DNA of 64,000 bases. Source: Dallia pectoralis. Lineage: Eukaryota > Chordata > Actinopteri > Esociformes > Umbridae. Position numbers and translations under genes: made by a program. Position 1 is the stretch's first letter. Every line of letters begins with the position of its first letter. The stretch covers positions 7,875,805 through 7,939,804 of the forward strand of contig CM055756.1 in assembly GCA_029465975.1 (NCBI GenBank), given 5' to 3'. The notes under the pieces were generated by a model. That model had not been told where the DNA came from and made no database searches. It was given only the letters and a program-made list of their open reading frames with translations. Shown in pieces: positions 25,301 to 34,417 of the stretch.

Positions 25301-28300
25301 CTACACAAATAATTAATACGGATGTAGACGTTTACATTTTACAGCATAGTATTCAGCTGATAGTGTAGATTGCTGTAATTTGGCGGGTACACAAAAGTAA
25401 CCCCGGTGGTAACTGTGGCAGCCCTTGATCCTGGCCCACTCCTTATTCTACAGTGGTAACTGTGGCAGCACTTGATCCTGGCCCACTCCTTATTCTACAG
25501 TGGTAACTGTGGCAGCACTTGATCCTGGCCCACTCCTTATTCTACAGTGGTAACTGTGGCAGCACTTGATCCTGGCCCACTCCTTATTCTACAGTGGTAA
25601 CTGTGGCAGCACTTGATCCTGGCCCACTCCTTATTCTACAGTGGTAACTGTGGCAGCACTTGATCCTGGCCCACTCCTTATTCTACAGTGGTAACTGTGG
25701 CAGCACTTGATCCTGGCCCACTCCTTATTCTACAGTGGTAACCGTGGCAGCACTTGATCCTGGCCCACTCCTTATTCTACAGTGGTAACTGTGGCAGCCC
25801 TTGATCCTGGTCCACTCCTTATTCTACAGTGGTAACTTTGGCAGCACTTGATCCTGGCCCACTCCTTATTCTACAGTGGTAACTGTGGCAGCACTTGATC
25901 CTGGCCCACTCCTTATTCTACAGTGGTAACTGTGGCAGCCCTTGATCCTGGCCCACTCCTTATTCTACAGTGGTAACCGTGGCAGCACTTGATCCTAGCC
26001 CACTCCATATTCTACACACTGCCCCGCCAACAGCCACTCCCTCTACCAGTTTCTAGCCCCGCCCTGCCTTGTGGGCTGATGCAGACTGGGAACACACCAC
26101 AGATCAAACAACATTGTTGATTAAAGGAACACTAGAACATCCTTAAATAAATGTGTCCTTTGAAAAAGAGACAGCGACAGGAACGGATGAACAAGACAGG
26201 GACGGGGGGTGACGGGCAAACTTAGATAATAGAAAACAAGTGGCACTAGGTGAAAACAATTAAGGGTATTTAAGAAGCAAAGAGTGAAAAGAGTGTTGAG
26301 GTGACTCTAGGATGCTGGCCTTCTATGCAGAGTTCTTCTTCTGTCCAGTGTCTCTGTTCTTTTGCCCATCTTAATCTTTTCTTATTATTGGTCTGTCTGA
26401 GATATTGCTTTATCTTTGCAACTCTGTCTAGAAGGCCAGCATCCCTGAGTCATCTTTTCACTGTTGACATTGAGACAGGTGTTTTATGGACACTACAATT
26501 TCAGTCATTTAAAAAATATAAGTCCATAAACAATAATGCCATATATCAAGTAGGCTAATGGTGATGTTGGTTGAAATACTACTTCAGAAAATAGTGGTTT
26601 TCGAGGCAAATGATTTAACCTTCAAACAGCTGACTGAACGTTTTGAAATTTAGAACACTAAAAAAGGTTTTGCCATTGGTCTACCCGAATCCCGATGTAC
26701 CTGTACTCTTAGCCGCCGAAAAGTCATCGAAAAGGAACTTAAACCAATAAGCTTTCAGATAACCTCTCCTTAGACAATGGACGATGTACCTCAAAATGAA
26801 GAACCCTTTGACTCAGTGAGACCGAGAATCCCTGTTGATATGTGAAATGACGCAAGTACACAGCTCAATGTGCTTACCAACTATCCAAAGAGACACTTAA
26901 CATCTCAGAGACACATGAAGACACGTAGCTTTGCTGGGGCGAGTAATAATAAGAACAAATGACAACCTTCAGACCTCCTCCGGCTGCAATTACATTCGGT
27001 CAACGCGGACACAGGTTGGTGTTAACATGAAAATGTCATAAAATGAGCCTGGGAGTTTGCCTTCATTAATAAAATAACAATTAAGCCAACCCCCGTGCCG
27101 ACATTTGAACCCTGGAGGGTGGAGAGAGGCAGGTGCTTCTCAAGCAAACACTAACTCTCAAGAGTTTCTGGTTTCTGTGCTCGTCCGCGTCAATAAAGCT
27201 CAGGTTTCTCTGTGGCAGCTATGACGACTCAGAGTATTCCAATGGTTAGAGGCAAAAACAAGGCCTAAGACTACTTCAACTCAGGATTTTCTTGTATGTG
27301 ATGTGGCTTTTTTGTCTTAATTGTGATTGGTTAGGTTGCCTATTGACTATGGGAACCTGCGGGTCAGCCCAAGTGAATACACCTGCTGTTGATTGCTTTG
27401 GTTTCTCTGCCTTTAAAACCAGGTCAGGCTGCAGAGGTAAAGTGACTACAGGGAGGAAATTCATGTGTCCCCAGGGACGAGGAGTGACTCACCACAGTCC
27501 AGATATATTAATTCAATTTATAAAGCATTCCTGAACATAATACAGGAACCAAACACATTGCATATAGTTCATTTCTAGAATCAAAACACCAGAACAACAG
27601 TTTTCAAATACATTTTTAACATAAAAATATTTTTGGGAATATGGTCGGCCTGTCTGAAGTAAAATAACGAGATGAATCACCAGACATATTGTCAATGAAA
27701 TCTGAGGATTAGCCCCATAATAATGTAACACTGAGTTTGTTTACCGTGCAGTAGTATGTCTTTACACTGCTCTCCACATTAAGCGAGTACATCCAATTAC
27801 TAATACTGCCACCAGAGTTAATAGATCCATGAGGAAGTTAGACCACTAGCTAGACCAGATGTAGGCATGTACCAACAAGTGGACCGCAGGGAAATCCAAG
27901 ACGACTACTTCCTGAGCAAATCGTAAATCTTAACCGTCAAATTCCACTGGTTTATGATTAACTAAACTTGGTTAATCTATAATAATATCAGCTTGCTTGA
28001 TCTGGGGATAGAAAGTATTTATTTGTAATATAAATATATATATATATAAATATATATATATATATTTATGTGTAACTAAACACATACTATCCCAAACAGT
28101 GCAAGTTAATAGTGCAGATGGTGTTGAAATGGAAAGATACTTCCTACTTGAGGCATTTTCTGGCTTTTGACACCAATATACATATGTCCCCTCAAAAATG
28201 ACACTAGAGTCTACGTAAATATAAATTGACCAGGGTGAAATGAAGAAGGCATTGAGATGGACGAAAAACTTGCTTAATAATCCACCTCTATTCCCAAAAA

Positions 28301-31300
28301 CCCTTTTACTAACACGACGACAGCTCATGAATGCAGAAAAATTTATGAGATCCAAAAAATGCAAAAAGAACCTACCAAGGGATATTGTCAGATATGGCCT
28401 GTGAAATAGCCATGGTAGTAAGACTTACCCAAGTCCCTGGAGACCGGCGAGACTGACGCGTTCTCCCCAATCTTAGAGACCGCATCGAAGTACATTTTTC
28501 CAGCCAGACTCATTGCTGAAAAAAACAGACAAAAGAAAGATTGTAGTTTTTTTTTTTGATTACTAAACAACTGTTATTGTAATATAGCTTTTAATTATGG
28601 CCACAAATAGCTTTGATTATTGAATGAGACAAGTTAAGCAAAATGTTAGATGCATGATCTGGTAACCAAGTCACTCTATGTCGTCAGACAAGTGCTATGT
28701 TACAGAATATCCTGCGCGATCAAGGAAATACATCTCAGGGAGTGCAGAGAACTTGAGAGATCCAGAACCACACACACATAACATAAATTGCTGTGGCAAG
28801 AATACTTTAAGCCTGACACAGTGAAGCTGAAAATCATTGGTGCATGCAGTAAATTAGTCAGAATGCAGATCTTTATTTAATCTCAAAAAACGGTTTCTTA
28901 TTCATACACATAGTCCCATTTCACGATCAATAAAAGCATTAGGCCACTGAATATTATGTGGACAAACACTAGCGGTACTCACTCATCCAAACCGTTTCTC
29001 ACCATTGTATTTTAAGATTTAAGGCCTGCTGTTAGTTAACAGTCACAGTGAGAGCAACAACTCTAACATTAGCTGTTTGATACAGCATTTTCAATGCATG
29101 TCACAAAGCACAATATCAAGACACAATTTTAAAATGTCTACCATACACATGTAGAAAAACGCTACTTTTTTGCATTGTCTGCATATACACTCTCTCTATG
29201 AGGCTTGGGATGTTTATTTTTGTCCAGTCGTTGTGTTGCAAAATGCTCTGGAAGAAAAGCAAATAAATGTAGCCATTGCTTTCAAGCACCTGTTAGCTAA
29301 ATGTTAGCTAAATGTTAGCTACCTGTTAGCTACCTGTTAGCTACATTTTAGCTACATGTTAGCTTTGCGTAGCAAGTGTTTCCCCTGTTGCCCTCAGCAT
29401 GTAAGCCATTGTCACACTGAGTCCGGGTGTTTCCCCCATGTCGGAACAGGGAAACAGACACACACAGCACCTGCGGCAAAGATGGTGCTTTATAATGTTC
29501 GTCATGCAATGAGGCCACCTTTACAAAGCAATACAGATATCCCTGCAATCCAAGTCCATTGTGTCCCTACGATATGCACTTGTAACGAAGCACATTATGC
29601 TTTCGGGAAGAGAAGACTTGAAGATCGGATGTTTCGTCAACGAAAATAGACAAAGAAGCCGTGTGGCCACTACATCTGCTGATTCAGATGTACAACATCC
29701 AGTGGGCTACTAGACTGACTCCCATTCTGGTTGAAAGTGCAGTATGGGATAAAGAAAATGGCAAATCTATGAAAGCCAATGTGCAGGTATTGCTTTGTAC
29801 CAGAAGGACTACCAAGTGGCCTTTGACGACGATAAAACACGACACAATAAAAAGGCAGCACAATACAGTGCAGTAATAAGAGCCACTCACCTGCAACTGA
29901 TTTCTCGTAGCTCTTTCCAAGGTTGACAAGGTTCCTCAACCCAGGATTGAAATGATCCATTACATGCTGGAATGACAAGAACATATTGGTAGTTACACAC
30001 CCATTTCTCAATTCTCATTCTGTGGCCTAGATCTAAGCTTAATGCCTCAAGTTATTTCAATATCACAAAAAAGGGACAGAAGGCGTGTAACATTGAGGTT
30101 AAAGCTGCCCAGAGAAGACGCTGAGAATGGCTAGACGATAAAGTTCTTCTTGCAATAAGGACATCATTATATTTTTTCCTGTAACAATAGGGAGCTGAGG
30201 GAAGGACATGGACAAGGGTGTGGCAGAACCAGGGGTGTGGCAGAACCAGGGGTGTGGCAGAACCAGGTGTGTGGCAGAACCAGGGGTGTGGCAGAACCAG
30301 GGGTGTGGCAGAACCAGGGGTGTGGCAGAACCAGGGGTGTGGCAGAACCAGGGGTGTGGCAGAACCAGGGGTGTGGCAGAACCAGGGGTGTGGCAGAACC
30401 AGGGGTGTGGCAGAACCAGGTGTGTGGCAGAACCAGGTGTGTGGCAGAACCAGGGGTGTGGCAGAACCAGGGGTGTGGCAGAACCAGGTGTGTGGCAGAA
30501 CCAGGGGTGTGGCAGAACCAGGGGTGTGGCAGAACCAGGGGTGTGGCAGAGTCAGGGGTGTGGCAGAACCAGGGGTGTGGCAGAACCAGGGGTGTGGCAG
30601 AACCAGGGGTGTGGCAGAACCAGGTGTGTGGCAGAACCAGGTGTGTGGCAGAGTCAGGGGTGTGGCAGAACCAGGTGTGTGGCAGAACCAGGTGTGTGGC
30701 AGAACCAGGGGTGTGACAGAACCAGGGGTGTGACAGAACCAGGGGTGTGGCAGAACCAGGGGTGTGGCAGAACCAGGGGTGATAGGCAGAACCAGGGGTG
30801 ATAGGCAGAACCAGGGGTGATAGGCAGAACCAGGGGTGATAGGCAGAACCAGGGGTGATAGGCAGAACCAGGGGTGTGGCAAAACCAGGGGTGTGGCAAA
30901 ACCAGGGGTGTGGCAAAACCAGGGGTGATAGGCAGAACCAGGGTGATAGGCAGAACCAGGGGTGATAGGCAGAACCAGGGGTGATAGGCAGAACCAGGGG
31001 TGATAGGCAGAACCAGGGGTGATAGGCAGAACCAGGGGTGATAGGCAGAACCAGGGGTGATAGGCAGAACCAGGGGTGATAGGCAGAACCAGGGGTGATA
31101 GGCAGAACCAGGGGTGATAGGCAGAACCAGGGGTGATAGGCAGAACCAGGGGTGATAGGCAGAACCAGGGGTGATAGGCAGAACCATGGGTGTGGCAAAA
31201 CCAGGGGTGTGGCAAAACCAGGGGTGTGGCAAAACCAGGGGTGATAGGCAGAACCAGGGGAGATGTGCAGAACCAGAGGGTGATAGGCAGCCCTTGTCAC

Positions 31301-33558
31301 CCTACAGAATTTCTGGAGAAAATAAAATCGAGGCCCCCCTCTATCTTCACAATGTGTACACTTGTTAATTATCCAGTTCATCTCTTTCCGCCACACCCAT
31401 TTGTCATCGGTGCACTAAATCCAGCACATAGCCATTAAAACTCCATAGACAAACATTGGCAGTACAATGGGTTGCACTGAAGAGCTGCCTGACAATAAAC
31501 GTGGCACGGTCATGAGATGCCAACTTTGCCACAAGTCTGTCAGTGAAATAACCGCTCCGGTTAACTGTATGTGCCATGATTGTGATGTGGAAGCGTTGAG
31601 GAGCACTTCGGTGACCACTCAAACTCACAGAGTGGGGTCCGCCGGGTGCTGCAGTGCAAAGCTGTAGAAAACGATCTGTTGCATCGCTCACCACAGACTT
31701 CCAGAGTCTGCCTCTGGTATCACCATCAGTACAAGAAATGCGCTTCGGAAGCTTCACAACCTTGGTTCTAATGGCCGAGCAGCTGCAAGCAAGGCTCACA
31801 TCAATGCATAGTGCCTATTGTAAAGTTAGGTGGAAGAGAGATAGAGGTCTGGGGCTGTGTTTCAGGGTTCGGACTAGGCCCCTGACATTCCAGTGAAGAG
31901 TCAACTTAATGCTACAGGATAAAAAGGCATTTTAGACAATGGGATGTATACAACTTTCTGGTAAACGTGACCTTAACCCAATTTAACATATTTTGAATTA
32001 ATTGGAACAGCGATTGCAAGCCTGGTAGTCCTGTCCACCATCAGAGCCTGACCTCCCCAACTCTATACAGACAAATGTTTATTCCACTCTTAATATAATT
32101 CCACAGAATTAATATAAGCATTACTCTAGTCTAGAGGGGAATTCTCAGAGGGAGGTGGGAGGGGTTTACCACTAACCATACCATAATTTAATTTAACAAG
32201 CCAGCTTCTGTAACAATTTATTAATCAGTGATACATTAGGAATGTGGCTGTTTCCTTCTGTTTGCCCATTCATGTTCTTTAACAATGGCATCAATAGAAA
32301 CTAACTACTCATTGCAACAAAAGCATTTAAGTCACAACTACACCACCTAAATAGCTGTGGAATTAATCTTAATTAACTGTGGAATTAGTCTGGAATTAAT
32401 TGGTTCTCCATCTCCCTTAACTGCTCTAGTGGCTTTGGCAACAAATGCTGCTTTTGTGCTTCTAAGTTCAGTTTGTTCCTTGTAACTGTGAGTTAGGCTT
32501 TACCCTCAGAAAACAGTTATGGTCATCATTGTATGCAGTCACATAATGTTTTCTTTCTGTCAACATTGTCTTGGCTGTGTGTTCCGGGTCTTTATTGTTG
32601 TGCCGAAAGACACATTTTTGTTGCAGTCTGAGATTGTTTTGTTTGCGCTTTGGTCAGGTGTTCTTATTTGCTTTAATAATCTGTTTATCTTTCACGCAAA
32701 TCGTGTTTGTTCATCGTGAATGCATGGTTGCACTGTGCATTAATGTAATGTTAGCGCCACCAAACCGTTTAAATTGTGTGCATGGGATTTGTTTACAGTC
32801 CAGCAGAACCTAATAGGCTACCTGAAAGCAGAAATTGTGCTAACCAATCCAGCAACCATTGTCAGAATTCACAAATCATACGTATTTCTCAAAATATAAA
32901 CTTTGAGGAAAAATGCATCACCTCAGTGTCTGTGTAATTCAGATAAAGCTGCTGGATATAAGATACTCACCGTTTGTTTTACCGTTTCCTATTTCACTCT
33001 GTTAGTCTCTATTGTAGATACAGTTTCATTGAGCACACCATGGAATTATGGATACATTCCCAAAAGACAAAAGTAACTGCTATTTCAAGTACGTTAAATA
33101 GAGAATACATTTTTCTATGAGGAAAAATACGATGTAGTACATTTTTTTTAAATAAAATGCTAAAAAATATATTTCAGATTAATCAAACAAGTAAACAATA
33201 GATTGACCAATTATCAAAACAGTTGTTAGTTGGAATGCAAAGGAGGAAATAAACAAACGAATCAAATGTAGTTGAAATAAATCAAATGTAGTTGTCTGTC
33301 CACCACCCACACCCAGTTTCAAGGCAAAAGCACATTAGCCATTGATATAAAAGCTTTCCATAAAAACAATCTATGTAGATTGACATGGTGTAAATCTGAT
33401 CATTGATGGGGTCGATATTATATGATATGTGGGAGTTAAGAGTATCCCTTGGCGACATAAATATTTCAGTCCAAACATAAAGTCTGCAATGCATATCAAT
33501 ATGACAACATGAGTTTAATGACAATGCATAAGTCGACTGGCTCTAGTTGGCATACACA

Positions 33559-33620
<62 letters not shown>

Positions 33621-33969
33621 CATAATCAAATGGTTATCACCACCTACTGAAACTCCAAATAAAATCGGACTTATTTTTCATTCTAACAACTTTTTTTGAC
33701 AGGTGACTATAATGTCCCAGTGTATTGTCAACAATCAACATTGCAAATGAAATGTGTGGAGCTGTTTTCCAGGAAAACAACCAAACATGAATGTGTTTTT
33801 TTGCGTTCCTGGGTAGGACACTGATCCCAACTGGCAACACAATGAAGTATTATGAATGCATTATGAAGTTTATAATAGGCAGAGGGGCGATATAATGAAG
33901 TAGAACTGGTTCGTTTACCTTGTATGTGCTCTCGGTGAGCTTATTCACCTCCTCGGGGTCACTCGACAT
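5855..33969 (-). CDS. baiap2l1: baiap2l1 (IRTKS), whole gene, 12 coding exons joined
   Basis: BAIAP2L1 is an adaptor that binds and curves the plasma membrane with its I-BAR (IMD) domain and recruits actin regulators through its SH3 domain. Joining exons 33969-33919, 29966-29891, 28515-28429, 24028-23967, 17883-17812, 17321-17187, 14283-14131, 13639-13387, 13270-13039, 12298-12236, 11743-11450 and 5927-5855 gives 1,551 nt, 516 residues plus stop, with every splice phase matched and all introns GT-AG. Residues 1 to about 240 form the I-BAR domain. A Pro/Ser-rich linker follows, then the SH3 domain (about residues 325-385, with the IFPHT, GWLYGE and GWFPSSY signatures). The C-terminus carries the NPFATVKLRPTVTNDRS actin-binding WH2-like motif. 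Paralogues BAIAP2 and BAIAP2L2 fit less well: [20 protein letters not shown] is an L1 signature. The end of exon 11 is the least certain boundary. Introns are unusually rich in tandem repeats. Confidence 0.95.
7345..8085 (-). mobile_element. Tc1-like transposon remnant in intron 11
   Basis: On the - strand this is a decayed copy of the abundant salmonid-type Tc1 element. It includes the 'aaagcacccccacaacatga' segment near 7,400, the 'gaaccagacttgtggagg' segment near 7,895, and a terminal region near 7,950-8,085 around 'ttctaaagccatgacatc'. The transposase frame is broken. Confidence 0.75.
8093..8175. repeat. CATA/CA microsatellite
   Basis: Repeated cata and caca tetramers and dimers in intron 11, next to the end of the Tc1 remnant. 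Confidence 0.9.
9963..10215. repeat. 29-bp minisatellite in intron 11
   Basis: About nine copies of a unit close to 29 bp, built on 'aggggtgtggctgttac' and 'ccacaggtaatt'. The first copies carry tctgttacaccc variants. Confidence 0.9.
10375..10640 (+). mobile_element. LINE reverse transcriptase fragment
   Basis: The + strand reads FADDTTTVGLISTGD near 10,390-10,435. That is the YADD/FADD catalytic box and following residues of CR1/L2/Rex1-type fish LINEs. The frame breaks soon after. A short fossil. Confidence 0.6.
11450..11743 (-). CDS. baiap2l1: baiap2l1 exon 11 (C-terminal linker)
   Basis: Acceptor CACAATAG, then MDGPPTRSKSVVNLLHQDTE and, further on, SSMILPQPDYSNSPKRS. It parallels R.ISTVNL....VVIPPPDY in mammalian L1. 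A donor TTCAA|GTAAAT at 11,450 is phase 2, exactly what the last exon needs. If not spliced there, the frame stops at 11,446-11,448, giving a shorter C-terminus without the WH2-like tail. The first half is secure; the 3' boundary is inferred from phase and total length. Confidence 0.75.
11757..12125. repeat. Purine/pyrimidine minisatellite against the exon 11 acceptor
   Basis: Subunits near 27 bp of the type 'aaaggagaaagggaagg' + 'acagagggca' are grouped in a 68-bp higher order; 'atgag' recurs at 11861, 11929 and 11997. The + strand is almost all purine. On the gene strand it is a roughly 370-nt pyrimidine tract filling most of intron 10 (492 nt) and ending about 14 nt before the exon 11 acceptor. 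Confidence 0.95.
12236..12298 (-). CDS. baiap2l1: baiap2l1 exon 10 (SH3 C-terminal part)
   Basis: Acceptor TCATCAG, donor ACAG|GTAATT. The 63 nt encode RGWFPSSYCRALSESIVNNY. GWFPSSY is the canonical end of this SH3 domain and completes the fold begun in exon 9. Phase 2 on both sides. Confidence 0.93.
12660..13038. repeat. 45-bp minisatellite carrying copies of the exon 9 donor
   Basis: Eight tandem units (near 12668, 12713, 12760, 12798, 12843, 12890, 12936, 12981) precede the true exon end at 13,039. On the gene strand each has about 20 nt of the exon 9 3' end (GAGAAGACCAGGAA) followed by GTAAGTTAG and a CT/GA-rich spacer. Copies 4-8 share one substitution (ACAGGAG for ACTGGAG). Copies 1-3 keep the exon version. 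Confidence 0.95.
13039..13270 (-). CDS. baiap2l1: baiap2l1 exon 9 (most of the SH3 domain)
   Basis: Contains VRTIFPHTSGNNATLLSFDE, GDIITLLIPDERDGWLYGEL and EKTRK: the RT loop and first strands of an SH3 domain. The acceptor CTATAG follows a CT run. The donor is AGGAA|GTAAGT, phase 2. The last 20 or so bases and the donor are repeated downstream in the intron. Confidence 0.95.
13338..13382. repeat. CA/CG microsatellite in 116-nt intron 8
   Basis: On the gene strand a GT/GC repeat starts a few bases after the exon 8 donor and occupies over a third of the 116-nt intron. Confidence 0.9.
13387..13639 (-). CDS. baiap2l1: baiap2l1 exon 8 (end of I-BAR and Pro/Ser linker)
   Basis: Reads ARDIMSGKLPTWQEKCSDAT, NVPESVMSMIEGIRTPVSIT, then PQASPSSQRRGSAPPPAPPL and a Ser/Thr-rich tail. 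KLP.WQE.C.D...VPE..M.MIE closes the I-BAR domain. GTPQASP and the proline runs are the linker before SH3. It leaves phase 1. The donor CAG|GTAGAC runs straight into a GT/GC repeat. Confidence 0.93.
13642..13740. repeat. 30-bp repeat against the exon 8 acceptor
   Basis: About three imperfect copies of 'aatggaggttataggagtga' + 'agacactca'. The copy next to the exon has an insertion. On the gene strand the units read CCTCCATTTTGAG, resembling the real acceptor CCTCCATTCTCAG. Confidence 0.8.
13794..13900 (+). mobile_element. Two tRNA-Ala-like SINE heads in intron 7
   Basis: The run 'tagatcagtggtagagca' + 'catgctctgtatgtatga' resembles the A box, D arm and anticodon arm of tRNA-Ala. The T-loop GGTTC is followed by CTATT instead of GATTC. 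A second partial copy ('cacagtggtagagcaaatgc') follows after about 60 bp. These are tRNA-derived SINE or pseudogene pieces, not working tRNA genes. Confidence 0.55.
13970..14133. repeat. 27-bp minisatellite carrying copies of the exon 7 donor
   Basis: The unit is 'taccttgtcaattagccc' + 'tgagcttta', with exact 27-bp spacing (13993, 14020, 14047, 14074, 14101, and the true donor at 14128). On the gene strand each unit presents GACAAG|GTATAA; the real one is GATAAG|GTATAA. Confidence 0.95.
14131..14283 (-). CDS. baiap2l1: baiap2l1 exon 7 (I-BAR helix 3)
   Basis: Fifty-one codons between TTGCAG and AAG|GTATAA. They read [40 protein letters not shown] and FSYQIAAFHDK. The stretch [20 protein letters not shown] is diagnostic for BAIAP2L1. 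The donor is the first of a tandem series (see the 27-bp repeat). Confidence 0.96.
14865..14900. repeat. GT then GA microsatellite
   Basis: A GT run followed by gagagagagac in intron 6. Confidence 0.9.
15065..15220 (-). mobile_element. tRNA-derived SINE
   Basis: On the - strand a tRNA-like head (A box TAGCTCGCTGGTAGTG, B box GGGTTTAAACCCC) leads to the tail 'gttctcaatcggcctacc' ending in GGTTAAATAAAGGCTAAATA. This tail is widespread in fish SINEs. Both halves are present, so it may be full length. Confidence 0.65.
15229..15446. repeat. GT-rich minisatellite
   Basis: Three copies of a roughly 70-bp block: a GT/GC run, then 'ctgcatgaaagtaaatgt' and 'aacaggtgggaattg'. Confidence 0.85.
16300..16338. 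repeat. GT microsatellite
   Basis: Uninterrupted GT run with one TATG break, in intron 6. Confidence 0.95.
16880..17022. repeat. 24-bp minisatellite in intron 6
   Basis: Six copies of 'ggagggggaggaga' + 't/ctgtacatat'. On the gene strand they read as pyrimidine blocks followed by ATATGTACAG or ATATGTACAA, so some copies look like weak 3' splice sites. Confidence 0.92.
17141..17168. repeat. GT microsatellite just after the exon 6 donor
   Basis: On the gene strand a CA run begins about 20 nt into intron 6. CA repeats near donors can bind hnRNP L; any effect here is inference. Confidence 0.9.
17187..17321 (-). CDS. baiap2l1: baiap2l1 exon 6 (I-BAR helix 2/3, basic patch)
   Basis: Encodes ATFKRYQTEHKLKQDSLERS, QSDLKKLRRKSQGKNANKYE and NKESE. 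The LKKLRRKSQG cluster is the family's basic membrane-binding patch. The donor is GAG|GTAAAA. A CA/GT repeat begins about 20 nt into the intron. Confidence 0.94.
17812..17883 (-). CDS. baiap2l1: baiap2l1 exon 5 (I-BAR)
   Basis: Acceptor CCTACAG, donor ACA|GTAAGT. The 72 nt encode FKRFHREIIAELERKTDMDV then KYMT, matching the F..FH.EII.ELE.K.ELD.KYM stretch of the second I-BAR helix. Phase 0 at both ends. Confidence 0.93.
18469..18501 (-). CDS. Candidate 33-nt cassette exon in intron 4
   Basis: On the - strand a pyrimidine stretch and TCCAG precede 33 nt ending TCG|GTAAAT. The segment is phase 0, free of stops, and reads IKELQRINGFS. Inclusion would put 11 residues into the long I-BAR helix between exon 4 and exon 5. 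I know no equivalent in mammalian BAIAP2L1, so this may be a chance pair of splice sites. Confidence 0.3.
19425..23331. repeat. 3.9-kb 17-bp minisatellite in intron 4
   Basis: About 230 copies of 'ggtaatcacatctatat'. Variation is confined to a few sites: taA/Ttc, caT/Gct, and tAtgg, tAggg or tAgga. The order of variants repeats: a block starting near 19,630 recurs 493 bp (29 units) later without difference over several hundred bases. No unit-free spacers and no coding frame. Confidence 0.97.
23967..24028 (-). CDS. baiap2l1: baiap2l1 exon 4 (I-BAR)
   Basis: Acceptor TCCACAG, donor AAT|GTGAGT. It encodes VVLMEISEVHRKVHLELEDN, the beginning of the long second I-BAR helix. It ends in phase 0. 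Confidence 0.9.
24515..24630. repeat. Short 16-bp tandem repeat in intron 3
   Basis: About seven imperfect copies of 'tatgtttgagctccgt', with ctctt variants. Confidence 0.8.
25404..26017. repeat. 47-bp minisatellite in intron 3
   Basis: Thirteen copies with a strict 47-bp period ('cagtggtaactgtggcag', 'cacttgatcctggcccac', 'tccttattcta'), differing by single substitutions. Confidence 0.96.
26300..26510. mobile_element. Tc1-related fold-back element in intron 3
   Basis: A segment with 'gatgctggccttct' near 26,311 and its complement 'agaaggccagcatc' near 26,430 matches a Tc1 family common in salmonids. The two arms flank about 100 bp and could form a hairpin in the pre-mRNA. Confidence 0.6.
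28035..28070. repeat. AT microsatellite
   Basis: TA repeats with aaa/ttt interruptions in intron 3. Confidence 0.85.
28429..28515 (-). CDS. baiap2l1: baiap2l1 exon 3 (I-BAR)
   Basis: Encodes AMSLAGKMYFDAVSKIGENA then SVSPVSRDLG between acceptor TTTCAG and donor GG|GTAAGT. It is collinear with the A..LAG..Y.D.V.KIGE..S.SPVS.ELG pattern of L1 proteins. Phase 1 in and phase 1 out. Confidence 0.92.
29286..29368. repeat. 11-bp tandem repeat in intron 2
   Basis: Eight copies around 'gttagctacct' or 'gttagctaaat'. Confidence 0.85.
29891..29966 (-). CDS. baiap2l1: baiap2l1 exon 2 (I-BAR helix 1)
   Basis: Acceptor TTCCAG, donor CAG|GTGAGT. It encodes HVMDHFNPGLRNLVNLGKSY then EKSVA, the start of the I-BAR three-helix bundle (the family has MEQFNPGLRNL.NLGK.YEKA). 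It leaves one base for the next codon. Confidence 0.93.
30215..31290. repeat. 18/19-bp minisatellite in intron 1
   Basis: Nearly 60 units. The left part is mostly an 18-bp unit (ggggtgtggcagaaccag). From 30,780 onward a 19-bp unit (gataggcagaaccaggggt) dominates, with small islands of a gtgtggcaaaacc variant near 30,875-30,925 and 31,188-31,235. It lacks stops in several frames, so long open frames here are meaningless. Confidence 0.97.
31425..31965 (+). mobile_element. Tc1-like transposon remnant in intron 1
   Basis: On + it begins with 'ccattaaaactccataga' + 'caaacattggcagt' and runs through the N-terminal transposase region ('acgtggcacggtcatgag', 31,500). It then passes 'aatggccgagcagctgca' (31,770) and 'ggtctggggctgtgtttc' (31,846). 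Much of the catalytic part is deleted between these blocks and several frames are broken. Confidence 0.8.
33561..33619. repeat. GT microsatellite
   Basis: About 29 perfect GT units in intron 1, close to exon 1. Confidence 0.97.
33919..33969 (-). CDS. baiap2l1: baiap2l1 coding exon 1 (start codon)
   Basis: ATG at 33,969 opens MSSDPEEVNKLTESTYK, then donor AAG|GTAAAC. The family begins the same way, with an acidic start and TE.TYK. The ATG is preceded by CTCACG on the coding strand. The phase is 0, so this start is the only sensible one. Any 5' UTR exon upstream cannot be told apart. Confidence 0.93.
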
Positions 33970-34254
33970 CGTGAGCTTTATCTCCGTCCCTTAAAAGCAG
34001 TAAAAAAGCCCGAGTTTACTCCCAAGACAACCGATATGAGTGGTACCTATCGGCTTATCGGGTTCTTCATAGCCAGTCTGCGCGTCACATATGGATTAGT
34101 CACAGTCCTACACCGTTCAGGCTACCTGGTAAACAAGTTATTCATGAAAAAAAAATACAGAAACCAATCCAGGGAACTGCACCGACCCGCTCCCAGAGGA
34201 CTGTGTGGGATACTGAGCTGTCAAACTTCTGTGTCGTCAACCCGGGAGGAGGGA

Positions 34255-34412
34255 AGACAGTGCTGCGTTCATGACAACTGGGACATATCACACCCGCAGT
34301 GCTGCGTTCATGACACCTGGGACATATCACACCCGCAGTGCGGCGTTCATGACAACTGGGACATATCACAACTGTGAGTGCTGCGTTCATGACAACTGGA
34401 ACATATCCCACC
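34255..34412. repeat. 39-bp tandem repeat upstream of baiap2l1
   Basis: Four copies of 'gctgcgttcatgacaact' + 'gggacatatcacacccgcagt', about 0.3-0.45 kb upstream of the start codon, so within the promoter-proximal region. Confidence 0.9.
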
Positions 34413-34417
34413 CGTCA

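Noticed and set aside
30052..31396. Open frames of nearly 390 and 410 codons
   Set aside because: Translations of the intron 1 array; open in multiple frames on both strands.
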